Below, piece by piece: positions 1-5,450 of a stretch of 11,795 bases of DNA. Source of the stretch: CAYLLT01 sp964591605 (GTDB lineage: Bacteria; Planctomycetota; Phycisphaerae; UBA1845; PWPN01); the NCBI GenBank assembly GCA_964591605.1, contig CAZQEN010000244.1, forward strand, positions 1 to 11,795, written 5' to 3'. The notes under the pieces are model-generated. The model ran no database searches. It worked only from the letters and a program-made list of their open reading frames with translations, and had not been told where the DNA came from. Each line of letters starts with the position of its first letter. Positions within the stretch are counted from its first letter, which is position 1. A program made the position numbers and the translations under genes.

Positions 1-2
1 AG

Positions 3-200
3 ACGGTGTCCGCCATCCAGAGTCAGAGTCTCTCCGCAGAGGATGCAGGCTTCCTGACACGCGGCACTGGCACCGACCGCGGCACCGAGATTGCCGCGGA
101 GCAACTCAAGGTTCAGGAAGAGTCAAGGCGGATCCTCGACGAAGTACGGCGGGACCTGCGCAAGCGGGCGCAGTACGTCGAGGTGGGGTTTGCGGGATGA
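3..200 (+). CDS. Partial hypothetical protein, C-terminal end
   Basis: The frame is open from the left edge to a TGA at 198-200, giving at least 65 residues. A GTG at 6-8 could be a start, but no upstream sequence is available to judge it, so I treat this as the end of a longer gene. The last 40 residues are charged and look helical (EQLKVQEESRRILDEVRRDLRKR), which suggests a coiled coil or amphipathic helix. No family is recognised. The stop overlaps the ATG of the next gene (ATGA at 197-200), which argues that the frame is translated and coupled to its neighbour. Confidence 0.5.
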   Translation, partial: TVSAIQSQSLSAEDAGFLTRGTGTDRGTEIAAEQLKVQEESRRILDEVRRDLRKRAQYVEVGFAG

Positions 201-433
201 GCACCGGAACGGTAGAGCAGGCGTTGGCGGACCTCGACAAAGCGATTCAGCGGCGCGAGGCGGCGGTTCTCTTGCACTACGGCCCGGTTATCATCGACTT
301 GGTCGATCGCGGCGGCACGGAGGACACCGAAGCAGCCTGGCTGGCGCTGCGGGACCTGCTGGAGATCGCGAGGGTGAAGCTCAAGTATCTCGACTGGTCC
401 ATCGACCTCTCCAACGCAAGGGGTGCACAATGA
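197..433 (+). CDS. Small helical hypothetical protein (78 aa)
   Basis: The 78-residue product begins MSTGTVEQALADLDKAIQRREA. It appears to be all helix, rich in Ala, Leu and charged residues, with no signal peptide or membrane segment. No family is recognised. The start is chosen because the ATG at 197 forms an ATGA overlap with the preceding stop and has a purine-rich AGGTGGGG just upstream (182-188 region). The stop overlaps the next start (ATGA at 430-433). Chained four-base overlaps like this suggest a translationally coupled operon, as in phage and integrative-element modules. Its closeness to a tyrosine recombinase supports a mobile-element origin. Function is unknown. Confidence 0.6.
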   Translation: MSTGTVEQALADLDKAIQRREAAVLLHYGPVIIDLVDRGGTEDTEAAWLALRDLLEIARVKLKYLDWSIDLSNARGAQ

Positions 434-519
434 ACGACCTGTATCCCTCAATCCTCAACTGCGAATTGATCGCGGCGGCCACGGCGCTGTGGCTCTTGCT
501 GCTGCTGCTGATCGCGTGA
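430..519 (+). CDS. Tiny membrane peptide (29 aa)
   Basis: This 29-codon frame starts at the ATG of an ATGA overlap with the 78-aa gene and ends with TGA at 517-519. An AAGGGG-like ribosome binding site lies just upstream (419-423). The N-terminal half is polar (MNDLYPSILNCE). The rest is one hydrophobic segment, about residues 13-29 (LIAAATALWLLLLLLIA), long enough to span or insert in a membrane. Small single-span peptides in mobile elements include holin-like, toxin-like and regulatory peptides, but nothing here identifies which. Codon-by-codon coupling on both sides makes translation plausible despite the size. Confidence 0.5.
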   Translation: MNDLYPSILNCELIAAATALWLLLLLLIA

Positions 520-647
520 GCGACCCGGAAAATGCGGTAACAAAGCGGTACCGCATTTATCGGCGGTACCAGAGCGGAACCGCCGATCCGGCGGTGCCAA
601 GTCGATACCGCCAGAAGGGGCTTGACAGGCCCCGGGCCCGGGCGTAG
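516..647 (+). CDS. Possible small basic peptide (43 aa), overlapped by hairpin array
   Basis: A GTG at 516-518 overlaps the preceding TGA (GTGA at 516-519) and opens a 43-codon frame ending in TAG at 645-647. The product is very basic and contains repeated RYR-like motifs (KRYRIYRRYQ, then SRYRQKG). The motifs come from the DNA repeat array at 531-612, so the frame could be a by-product of DNA sites rather than a selected gene. The start overlap, matching the two upstream junctions, is the main argument for translation. The -35 element of the next promoter lies inside the end of this frame. No family is recognised. Confidence 0.35.
   Translation: MSDPENAVTKRYRIYRRYQSGTADPAVPSRYRQKGLDRPRARA
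531..612 (+). repeat. Array of three inverted repeats with 28-29 bp period
   Basis: Three hairpins share the core GCGGT...ACCGC. The first has perfect 9-bp arms AATGCGGTA (531-539) and TACCGCATT (549-557) with a 9-nt loop, and contains the palindrome GCGGTACCGC (545-554). The second has perfect 9-bp arms ATCGGCGGT (559-567) and ACCGCCGAT (579-587) with an 11-nt loop. The third has 6-bp arms GGCGGT (590-595) and ACCGCC (607-612) with an 11-nt loop. The right-arm ACCGC cores lie at 550, 579 and 607, that is 29 and 28 bp apart. This could be a binding array for an element-encoded protein (replication, excision or partition site), or structured RNA. It lies just upstream of a promoter. Confidence 0.65.
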
Positions 648-650
648 GGT
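622..650 (+). promoter_or_regulatory. Sigma70-type promoter
   Basis: A perfect TTGACA (622-627) is followed after 17 bp by TAGGGT (645-650), a weaker -10 matching TATAAT at three of six positions. Transcription would begin near 657. It would give a leader of about 150 nt before the ATG at 810. It sits directly after the three-hairpin array, so a protein bound there could control it. Confidence 0.5.
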
Positions 651-718
651 GGCGAGCGTGAAAAATCCAAGTTACCCATCCCTTCGAGTACCAATCCTCG
701 ATAGTCCGGTTGGGTAGT

Positions 719-766
719 GAGGTGTCCGCAAGGCCCTCAGCGCGGCGGTAACTCCGCGTTTCACCT
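719..766 (+). promoter_or_regulatory. Possible structured 5' leader of the 116-aa gene
   Basis: The leader between the predicted transcription start and the ATG can fold. AGGTG (720-724) pairs with CACCT (762-766) and encloses two further hairpins. One is a short CC-GCAA-GG stem with a GNRA-type loop (726-733). The other is a 7-bp stem, 739-745 with 754-760, including one G-U pair. An alternative pairing is GAGG (719-722) with CCTC (735-738). It matches no riboswitch class I know. GC-rich DNA folds easily, so support is modest. Confidence 0.25.
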
Positions 767-809
767 GCCCAGCCGGGCGCGCGCCGACAAACGGCGCGGG
801 GAGTGCATC

Positions 810-1160
810 ATGTCTGCAGCGGTCAAGACGAAAGAGCGGAAGACGAAGCCGGCGGCACCGAAGCCGAAGCCGGCGCCCGAACGCGGCCCGGCGGGTGAGG
901 CCATTCGGGGCAGACGCGTCGAAACGGACGAAGAGTACGCGAGCCATCCGCGACGCAACACTATCTCCGCCGAGCTTGACGACGTGCTCCTGGACGCCGC
1001 GAACCTGCGGTTGGTCCTCGACGCGGCACTTGAGCTCCTTGACAACAAGGACAAGGTCAACCACGCCGTGGCGGTGCTCTCCATGGCGAGAGAGGCCGCG
1101 AACATGATTGAGCAGGGGGCCGAGATCGCCCTTGGTCTCGTGCAGGACGTGACAGACTGA
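810..1160 (+). CDS. Hypothetical protein with basic tail and helical domain (116 aa)
   Basis: The ATG at 810 is chosen because GGGGAG (798-803) lies six bases upstream. The in-frame GTG at 717 has no such site and would add an unstructured extension. Residues 1 to about 45 are rich in Lys, Pro, Ala and Arg (KPKPAPERG) and probably disordered, perhaps nucleic-acid binding. Residues about 50-116 look like two or three helices (ISAELDDVLLDAANLRLVLDAALELL and a following amphipathic stretch). No family is recognised. It has its own promoter at 622-650 and a strong terminator right after it, so it is probably a single-gene transcript inside the mobile element. Confidence 0.65.
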   Translation: MSAAVKTKERKTKPAAPKPKPAPERGPAGEAIRGRRVETDEEYASHPRRNTISAELDDVLLDAANLRLVLDAALELLDNKDKVNHAVAVLSMAREAANMIEQGAEIALGLVQDVTD

Positions 1161-1173
1161 GTCGGCCGATGCT

Positions 1174-1216
1174 GCCCTGGGGCGGGGAGCGCTGGCCCTG
1201 CCCCGGGGCGTTTCTT
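1174..1216 (+). terminator. Intrinsic terminator between the 116-aa gene and the integrase
   Basis: A 14-bp stem pairs 1174-1187 with 1196-1209, with two G-U pairs (1178/1205 and 1184/1199) and an 8-nt loop. It is followed by GTTTCTT. The U tract is short but the stem is very stable. The stem ends eight bases before the integrase Shine-Dalgarno sequence (1217-1222), so integrase expression should depend on read-through or on a promoter not recognised here. Confidence 0.6.
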
Positions 1217-1229
1217 GGGAGGCATGGGC

Positions 1230-2327
1230 ATGAGACAGAGCAAGCCACACCTTCACGGCGGTTACTACCGATGCCGCATTGACGGCCAGGAGAAGCACCT
1301 GGGCAAGGACAAGCGGCTGGCCATGCAGCGGTTCCGGCGGCTCATGCTGGAGCGGGTGGTTGATACCAACGCGGACGGCCCGCCCCGGACGGTGAACGGG
1401 GCCATCGTCGCCTGGCGCAAGATCCACGACCGGCCCTGCTACACCTACTGGCTGGCCCCGTTCGCGGAGTTCGCGGGGGGGCGGTTCCTCAACGACGTGG
1501 GGCAGGATCTGCTCACGCGGTACCTGCTGCACCTCAAGGACCGGCAGGCCCGGCGGTGGTCGTATGACGCCAAGGCCCGGACGTGGTCACCGCGGGACAC
1601 CGGGCGGGGTCTGTCAGACGAGACCATCCGACACTACATCCGGGCGGCATCGTCGGTGCTCAAGTGGTGCCATCGCCAGAAGTGGAGTTCCGACCTGCCC
1701 GACACGCCGAAAATGCCCTGTCCCGTGCGTCACGTTCGCGACCTGGCTCCCGGCGAGCTCCTGGCGGCCCTGGAGTCCATGAAATCGCGCAGCGGCCGTG
1801 CAGAGCGAATCCTGCGGTTTATCGCCGTGACCGGCTGCAGGCCCGGCGAGGCGTGCGGGCTCGAATGGGAACACGTGCACCTTGAGCGCGGGGTCTGTCT
1901 GCTGTCGGCTCACAAGACCGCCCGGAAGACCGGCAAGCCGCGGACGCTGTATCTGACCCCGGAGGCCCGCGAGGTTCTGGCGGACCTGCAGGCGGACGCC
2001 AACCGCCGGATGAACGGCAAGCCAACCGGCCCGGTGTTCACCAGCGGCGACGGCGTGCCCTACAAGCCGTCCGGGCTGCGGTCGATCCTGAAGCGGTGGG
2101 CGGGGGCCACGCCGTATCAGCTCCGGCACACGTTCGCCCAGACGGCGAGCGAGCGAGGCACCCCGGTTGACGTGCTCGCGAAGCTCCTGGGTCACCGGAC
2201 GACCCACACCACGGCGTTCTACTACGACGTGCGGGATGAGCGGGCCATCGCGGCGGCGGCGGGGCTGGGTCTGGCCCCCCCGGTGGCTCAAAAGGGGAAA
2301 CGTGGCCGAAAAGGGGAGAGTGCTTAG
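1230..2327 (+). CDS. Phage-type tyrosine recombinase (integrase)
   Basis: This is a site-specific tyrosine recombinase of 365 residues, expected to integrate and excise the element. The start at 1230 is preferred because GGGAGG (1217-1222) is seven bases upstream; the in-frame ATG at 1224 is too close and TTG at 1215 overlaps that site. The N-terminal 40 residues resemble an arm-type DNA-binding region, and residues about 60-160 the core-binding domain. The catalytic domain shows Arg204 in TGCRPGEACGLEW, Lys in the HKTARKTGK hairpin (about 229-236), Arg299 in YQLRH, LLGH (His322) and the nucleophile Tyr331, nine residues after that His. The first His of the usual HxxR motif is Tyr296 here. 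The gene points at the 3' end of tRNA-Val, 53 bp away, the normal arrangement for a tRNA-targeted element. Confidence 0.93.
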   Translation: MRQSKPHLHGGYYRCRIDGQEKHLGKDKRLAMQRFRRLMLERVVDTNADGPPRTVNGAIVAWRKIHDRPCYTYWLAPFAEFAGGRFLNDVGQDLLTRYLLHLKDRQARRWSYDAKARTWSPRDTGRGLSDETIRHYIRAASSVLKWCHRQKWSSDLPDTPKMPCPVRHVRDLAPGELLAALESMKSRSGRAERILRFIAVTGCRPGEACGLEWEHVHLERGVCLLSAHKTARKTGKPRTLYLTPEAREVLADLQADANRRMNGKPTGPVFTSGDGVPYKPSGLRSILKRWAGATPYQLRHTFAQTASERGTPVDVLAKLLGHRTTHTTAFYYDVRDERAIAAAAGLGLAPPVAQKGKRGRKGESA

Positions 2328-2411
2328 GATGCTTTCAGTGGTCAACTGTCGTAAGTATTCAGTTTTCAAGGGCTTACAACTGGGCGATACTGGACTCGAA
2401 CCAGTGACCTC
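2328..2411. other. Probable attachment (att) region at the tRNA 3' end
   Basis: The 53 bp between the integrase stop and the tRNA 3' end (2328-2380) are visibly richer in A and T than the surroundings. They contain a direct TTCAGT repeat (2334-2339 and 2358-2363) and a GTAAG/CTTAC inverted pair (2351-2355, 2373-2377), which could be recombinase sites. By analogy with other tRNA-targeted elements, the crossover core should lie in the 3' half of the tRNA (about 2381-2411). The placement is inference: no second copy of the tRNA 3' end occurs in the window. Confidence 0.45.
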
Positions 2412-2454
2412 TTGCATGTCGAGCAAGCGCTCTAGCCAACTGAGCTAATCGCCC
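2381..2454 (-). tRNA. tRNA-Val (anticodon GAC)
   Basis: The minus strand folds as a complete 74-nt tRNA. The acceptor stem is GGGCGAT/ATCGCCC with discriminator A73 at 2381. The D arm is GCTC/GAGC with a 9-nt loop. The anticodon stem is CTTGC/GCAAG. The T arm is ACTGG-TTCGAGT-CCAGT. The anticodon loop is TCGACAT (2422-2416), with GAC at 2420-2418, which reads GUC and GUU valine codons. A35, C36 and A73 fit valine identity. Position 33 is C instead of the almost invariant U. CCA is not encoded. All stems are intact, so the gene seems functional and its 3' end was restored on integration. Confidence 0.92.
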
Positions 2455-2465
2455 CAGGGACATAC

Positions 2466-2494
2466 ATTGAACCCGGGCCAGCCGCGCCTGTCAA
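2466..2494 (-). promoter_or_regulatory. Promoter of the tRNA-Val gene
   Basis: On the minus strand a perfect TTGACA (complement of 2489-2494) is followed after 17 bp by TTCAAT (complement of 2466-2471), four of six matches to the -10 consensus. Transcription would begin within a few bases of the mature tRNA 5' end at 2454. Confidence 0.65.
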
Positions 2495-2599
2495 CCTGGC
2501 TCCCCGATGGGCCCGAAGCCGGGGGATCCCGCGAACCCGTGTACGGACATCGTCCGCAGCTTTGAAAGCGGGTTCACGCTCCATGGGGATGGTTTTCTC

Positions 2600-2629
2600 T
2601 TGTCTCGTGATCCTCCGCTGCTGTAGAAT
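2600..2629 (+). promoter_or_regulatory. Possible promoter of the kinase gene
   Basis: TTGTCT (2600-2605) and TAGAAT (2624-2629), spaced by 18 bp, match the -35 and -10 consensus at four and five of six positions. They lie 28 bp before the kinase ATG. No strong Shine-Dalgarno sequence follows. Confidence 0.4.
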
Positions 2630-2656
2630 TGTCACCAGCACTTCGGGCCAACATCG

Positions 2657-4546
2657 ATGACGAGCGACCAGTACGCGATTCTGAAGGAATGCTTCCTCGC
2701 CATGCGCGATCTGCCCGCCGGCGAGCGCGAGTCATACCTGGCGTGCAACCCGCTGGGCAGCGACGAGGATCGCAGGCAACTCGTCCGGTTGCTTGCCGCG
2801 CACGACGAGGCCCCGTCGTTCTCACGGCTGGATCCACCGCCATATGAGCCGGGATCATCAGACGCGGCATCAGCGCTCGAGACCGGACCGGCACCCGCAC
2901 CGCCGGTGCGGATCGGACGCTATGCCATCTCCAGCATTCTCGGCCAGGGTGGTATGGCGGTGGTGTATGCTGCCGAACAGGACAGTCCGCGGCGCCCGGT
3001 GGCCGTCAAAGTGCTGCGCCCCTTCCTGGCGGATGCTGCCCGCCAGGCGAGCATGTTCCACCGCGAAATCCAGGCCCTGGCCCGCCTGAAACACCCCCGC
3101 ATCGCCGCAATCTATGAGGCCGGCCGGACCTCCGACGGCCTTCATTACCTGGCCATGGAGTACGTCGCGGGCGTGCCGCTGCGGCAATACCTCGACCGCC
3201 ATCAACCCGAGCTGCGAGCGCGGCTGGCCCTCTTCGATCAGGTCGCGGACGCGGTCCAGTATGCGCATTCGCAGGGCATCATTCACCGGGATCTCAAGCC
3301 ATCGAACATTCTGGTCGACGACCGGGGGCAGGCCACCGTCGTTGACTTCGGCCTGGCCCGCATCACCGGCGGGGATGCCGCGCAGACGATGTGGTCGTGC
3401 AGCGGCCAGATTCAGGGCACGCTGCCGTACATGAGCCCGGAACAGGTGCGCGGCGATACGGCCGCGATCGATGCCCGCAGCGACGTCTATGCCCTGGGCG
3501 TTCTGCTGTATGAGCTGCTGACCGGCCGCAGGCTGTACGATTTCGAGCACGTGCCGCTGCCGCAGGCGGCCCGCATCATCTGCGAGCACACGCCCGCTCC
3601 GCCCTCGCGTCACGACCCGGCCCTGCGCGGTTTTGACCGCATTGTGCTTCGCGCCCTGGCCAGGAAGCCCGCCCAACGGCATGCCACTGCCGCCCAACTC
3701 GCGCAGGAGGTGCGCGCCGGTCTCGAGACGGGCGGCAGCCCGGGCAGGGCTGTCCGGCGCGCCCGGCGCTGGCCCGTCCGGGTGGCCGCCGTGGCTGCGA
3801 TCACGCTCCTCGTCTGGCTAACCGTTGACCAGACGCGGCCGTATGACACCTCTTTCCAGATGCCGACCCGCCCGCAACCCGGTCACCAGGCGATCGCATC
3901 GCCTGAACCCGACGGGAACGGCGCCGCCGTTCCAGCGGCGCTGGCCGCCGATTTCCGGGTGCTCGACCCGCTCGGCGCAGACCTCTTCGAGGACCTCCGC
4001 GCACCTGCGGATGCCAGCGAAGTCGAGCGCCGCCTGCGCGGCGAAATCGAGGACCCCACGCCCTCCGGACAGTCCGCCGCCGAGCAACTGGCCCAGCTCC
4101 TGGCATTCCAGGGACGCCTGGAGGAGGCCGAGGCCGTGCTCCGGGACCGGGTCGATCGCTTTCCCGGCTGGCGCCGTTTCGAGCCGCAGCTCGCCCGCAT
4201 CTGCGCGGCGCGGGGAGACCACGCCGCGGCGGGCAGGCTCTTCGCCCTCGCCATCCAGCAGACCGAGTCGGTCGACGCGCGGCTCAGACCCACGGTAATC
4301 GCCGCCGCCCGGGGCAGTTACGGGTATTACCTGCTTGAGCGGGGCCTTTTGGCCGAAAGCGAGACGCAGCTTCTGGCGGCCTATGACGCCGCCCGCAACA
4401 TCGGCCCGCGAGGGGGTCGCCGTGAAGGAATCCTGCGTGCGCTGGTCAAGCTCTATGAGACCTGGGGGCGGCCGCAGGACGCGGAGCCTTATCGCAAGCT
4501 GCTCGCGCAGCCCGAGCAGGTCAGCTACTTCCCCGCCCGCCCCTGA
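2657..4546 (+). CDS. Membrane-anchored Ser/Thr protein kinase with TPR-like C-terminus
   Basis: A Hanks-type (PknB-like) kinase of 629 residues that should phosphorylate Ser/Thr in cytoplasmic target proteins. Residues 1-60 form a helical leader common in planctomycete kinases. The kinase domain covers about 88-355: glycine loop GQGGMAVVY (96-104), Lys118 in VAVKV, Glu137, catalytic HRD (210-212) with Asn217, DFG (230-232) and SPE (260-262). All key residues are present, so it should be active. One membrane segment follows basic residues at about 376-390. The rest is outside the kinase fold, and 475-615 looks like TPR helices (GRLEEAEAVL, LLERGLLAESETQLL, LYETWG). A single span would place this part outside the cytoplasm as a sensor or partner-binding domain. 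The start lacks a strong ribosome binding site. It converges with the ECF sigma gene. Confidence 0.92.
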   Translation: MTSDQYAILKECFLAMRDLPAGERESYLACNPLGSDEDRRQLVRLLAAHDEAPSFSRLDPPPYEPGSSDAASALETGPAPAPPVRIGRYAISSILGQGGMAVVYAAEQDSPRRPVAVKVLRPFLADAARQASMFHREIQALARLKHPRIAAIYEAGRTSDGLHYLAMEYVAGVPLRQYLDRHQPELRARLALFDQVADAVQYAHSQGIIHRDLKPSNILVDDRGQATVVDFGLARITGGDAAQTMWSCSGQIQGTLPYMSPEQVRGDTAAIDARSDVYALGVLLYELLTGRRLYDFEHVPLPQAARIICEHTPAPPSRHDPALRGFDRIVLRALARKPAQRHATAAQLAQEVRAGLETGGSPGRAVRRARRWPVRVAAVAAITLLVWLTVDQTRPYDTSFQMPTRPQPGHQAIASPEPDGNGAAVPAALAADFRVLDPLGADLFEDLRAPADASEVERRLRGEIEDPTPSGQSAAEQLAQLLAFQGRLEEAEAVLRDRVDRFPGWRRFEPQLARICAARGDHAAAGRLFALAIQQTESVDARLRPTVIAAARGSYGYYLLERGLLAESETQLLAAYDAARNIGPRGGRREGILRALVKLYETWGRPQDAEPYRKLLAQPEQVSYFPARP

Positions 4547-4674
4547 TGCCGAAGCGAGCGGCCCCGGAAAACGCAGCCCTCGACCGCGACGGCGTGCAGA
4601 CGTGCCCGGAGAAGCCGGCCATGCCCGGCGGAACCTCTAGGAGTGCGTCGAAACCCCTGCAGCGGTCGCCCCCC

Positions 4675-4709
4675 GTGGCAGCCGGGCACCGGCGAGACGC
4701 CGGTGCCAC
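4675..4709. repeat. REP-like palindrome between convergent genes
   Basis: GGCACCGGCG (4685-4694) and CGCCGGTGCC (4698-4707) form a perfect 10-bp stem with a 3-nt loop. An alternative outer pair is GTGGCA (4675-4680) with TGCCAC (4704-4709). On the minus strand it reads GTGGCACCGGCGTCTCGCCG, a form I recall as a common interspersed palindromic repeat in planctomycete and verrucomicrobial genomes. It sits in the 181-bp gap between the kinase and sigma stops. No T run follows on either strand, so it is not a standard intrinsic terminator, though it may shield both 3' ends. Confidence 0.6.
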
Positions 4710-4727
4710 ATGTGTTCTGTCGAGATC

Positions 4728-5315
4728 CTAAGGCTGCTTTTCTGAGGGCGAGCCATCCAGGTGGCAGCGAAGCCACGCCCGGGCCATGCTCCAGTCGTTG
4801 CGGACGGTGCGTTCGGAGACCTGCAGCGCCGCGGCCACCTGCGCTTCGGTCATGCCGGCGAAGAACCGCAGCTCGATGACCCGCGCGGCCCGCTCGTCGA
4901 GCTCCGCCAGCCTGGCCAGCGCCTCGTCCAGGGCGATCAGGTCGACGTTTGAGCCGTTGGTGATCGCGATCGAGTCCGTGAGCGCGACCCGCCGCCAGTC
5001 CCCGCCTCGCTTGGCCCGCCTGCTCCCCCGGATGTGGTCGAGCAGGACCTGCCGCAGCGCCGTCGCCGAGACTGCGTAGAAGTGGGTCTGCCCGGCAAAG
5101 TCGACCGTCTCCTTGTCCACCAGCCGCAGAAAGACCTCGTGCACCATGGCCGTCGGCTCGAGTGCCAGGGGATCCGTGCCCTTCTGGCTGTCCAGGTGGC
5201 GATGGGCCAGCCGGCGCAGCTCCTCGTAGACCAGGGGCATGAGCCGGGCGGCGGCCTTCTCATCGCCGCCGCTGGCCGACTGGAGCAGCCTGGTCGTCTC
5301 TTCGCTATCGCCCAT
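4728..5315 (-). CDS. ECF-type RNA polymerase sigma factor (PF07638 / TIGR02999-like)
   Basis: A 195-residue alternative sigma factor of the group expanded in planctomycetes. It should direct RNA polymerase to a specific promoter set. Region 2 is at about residues 8-100, with the typical MPLVYEELRRLAHRHL, LEPTAMVHEVFLRLVD and HFYAVSATALRQVLLDHIRGSRRAKRGG-like stretches. Region 4 is at about 128-186, with LDEALARLAELDERAARVIELRFF and the helix-turn-helix TEAQVAAALQVSERTVRNDW. The ATG at 5315 is chosen because a good promoter (5365-5393) overlaps the next upstream ATG, so longer starts would not be transcribed. The resulting length and MGDSEETTRLLQ opening fit the family. There is no clear Shine-Dalgarno site. 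No anti-sigma gene is adjacent; the convergent kinase is a candidate regulator. Confidence 0.92.
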   Translation of the reverse strand: MGDSEETTRLLQSASGGDEKAAARLMPLVYEELRRLAHRHLDSQKGTDPLALEPTAMVHEVFLRLVDKETVDFAGQTHFYAVSATALRQVLLDHIRGSRRAKRGGDWRRVALTDSIAITNGSNVDLIALDEALARLAELDERAARVIELRFFAGMTEAQVAAALQVSERTVRNDWSMARAWLRCHLDGSPSEKQP

Positions 5316-5364
5316 GCCCGATTGCCGCAGTGAAGTGAAAGGAAACTTGCCGCTTCTGCCCGCC

Positions 5365-5393
5365 ATTATCGTTTGCAGGAATAGGTAAGGCAA
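5365..5393 (-). promoter_or_regulatory. Promoter of the ECF sigma gene
   Basis: On the minus strand TTGCCT (complement of 5388-5393) and GATAAT (complement of 5365-5370) are separated by exactly 17 bp, matching the consensus at four and five of six positions. Transcription would start near 5358, about 43 nt before the ATG at 5315. It resembles a housekeeping promoter rather than an ECF self-promoter. Confidence 0.6.
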
Positions 5394-5422
5394 TTCATCG
5401 CCGCAATCACCTGCGCAGGCCC

Positions 5423-5450
5423 TCGCGGGGTGGACGGGCAAGTCCCGCGA
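5423..5450 (+). promoter_or_regulatory. Inverted repeat upstream of the large exported protein
   Basis: TCGCGGG (5423-5429) and CCCGCGA (5444-5450) form a 7-bp stem with a 14-nt loop, 37 bp before the ATG at 5488. It could be a leader hairpin or an operator. I found no convincing -35/-10 pair for the downstream gene in 5316-5487, which leaves room for an alternative sigma factor. Confidence 0.3.

Noticed and set aside
91..429. Long forward frame leading into the 29-aa membrane peptide
   Set aside because: It overlaps the better supported 197-433 gene in another frame and reads as low-complexity Arg/Gly-rich sequence. Only the part after the ATG at 430 has start-site support.
531..612. CRISPR array
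   Set aside because: The units are imperfect, only three, with no constant-length unique spacers between identical repeats and no cas genes.
672..1532. Minus-strand open frame of 286 codons over the 116-aa gene and integrase start
   Set aside because: It runs antisense to two supported genes and across a terminator. It is Arg/Pro/His-rich with no recognisable motif, typical of a shadow frame in high-GC DNA.
1..2380. Left attachment site inside the window
   Set aside because: I looked for a second copy of the tRNA 3' segment (for example ACTCGAACCAG) and found none, so the other end must lie beyond the left edge.
2381..2454. tRNA-Val as a pseudogene or fragment left by integration
   Set aside because: All four stems, the T loop and the discriminator base are intact and a matching promoter lies upstream. 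Only C33 is unusual.
4685..4707. Classical intrinsic terminator for the kinase or sigma gene
   Set aside because: The stem is strong but no T run follows on either strand; a REP-like repeat fits better.
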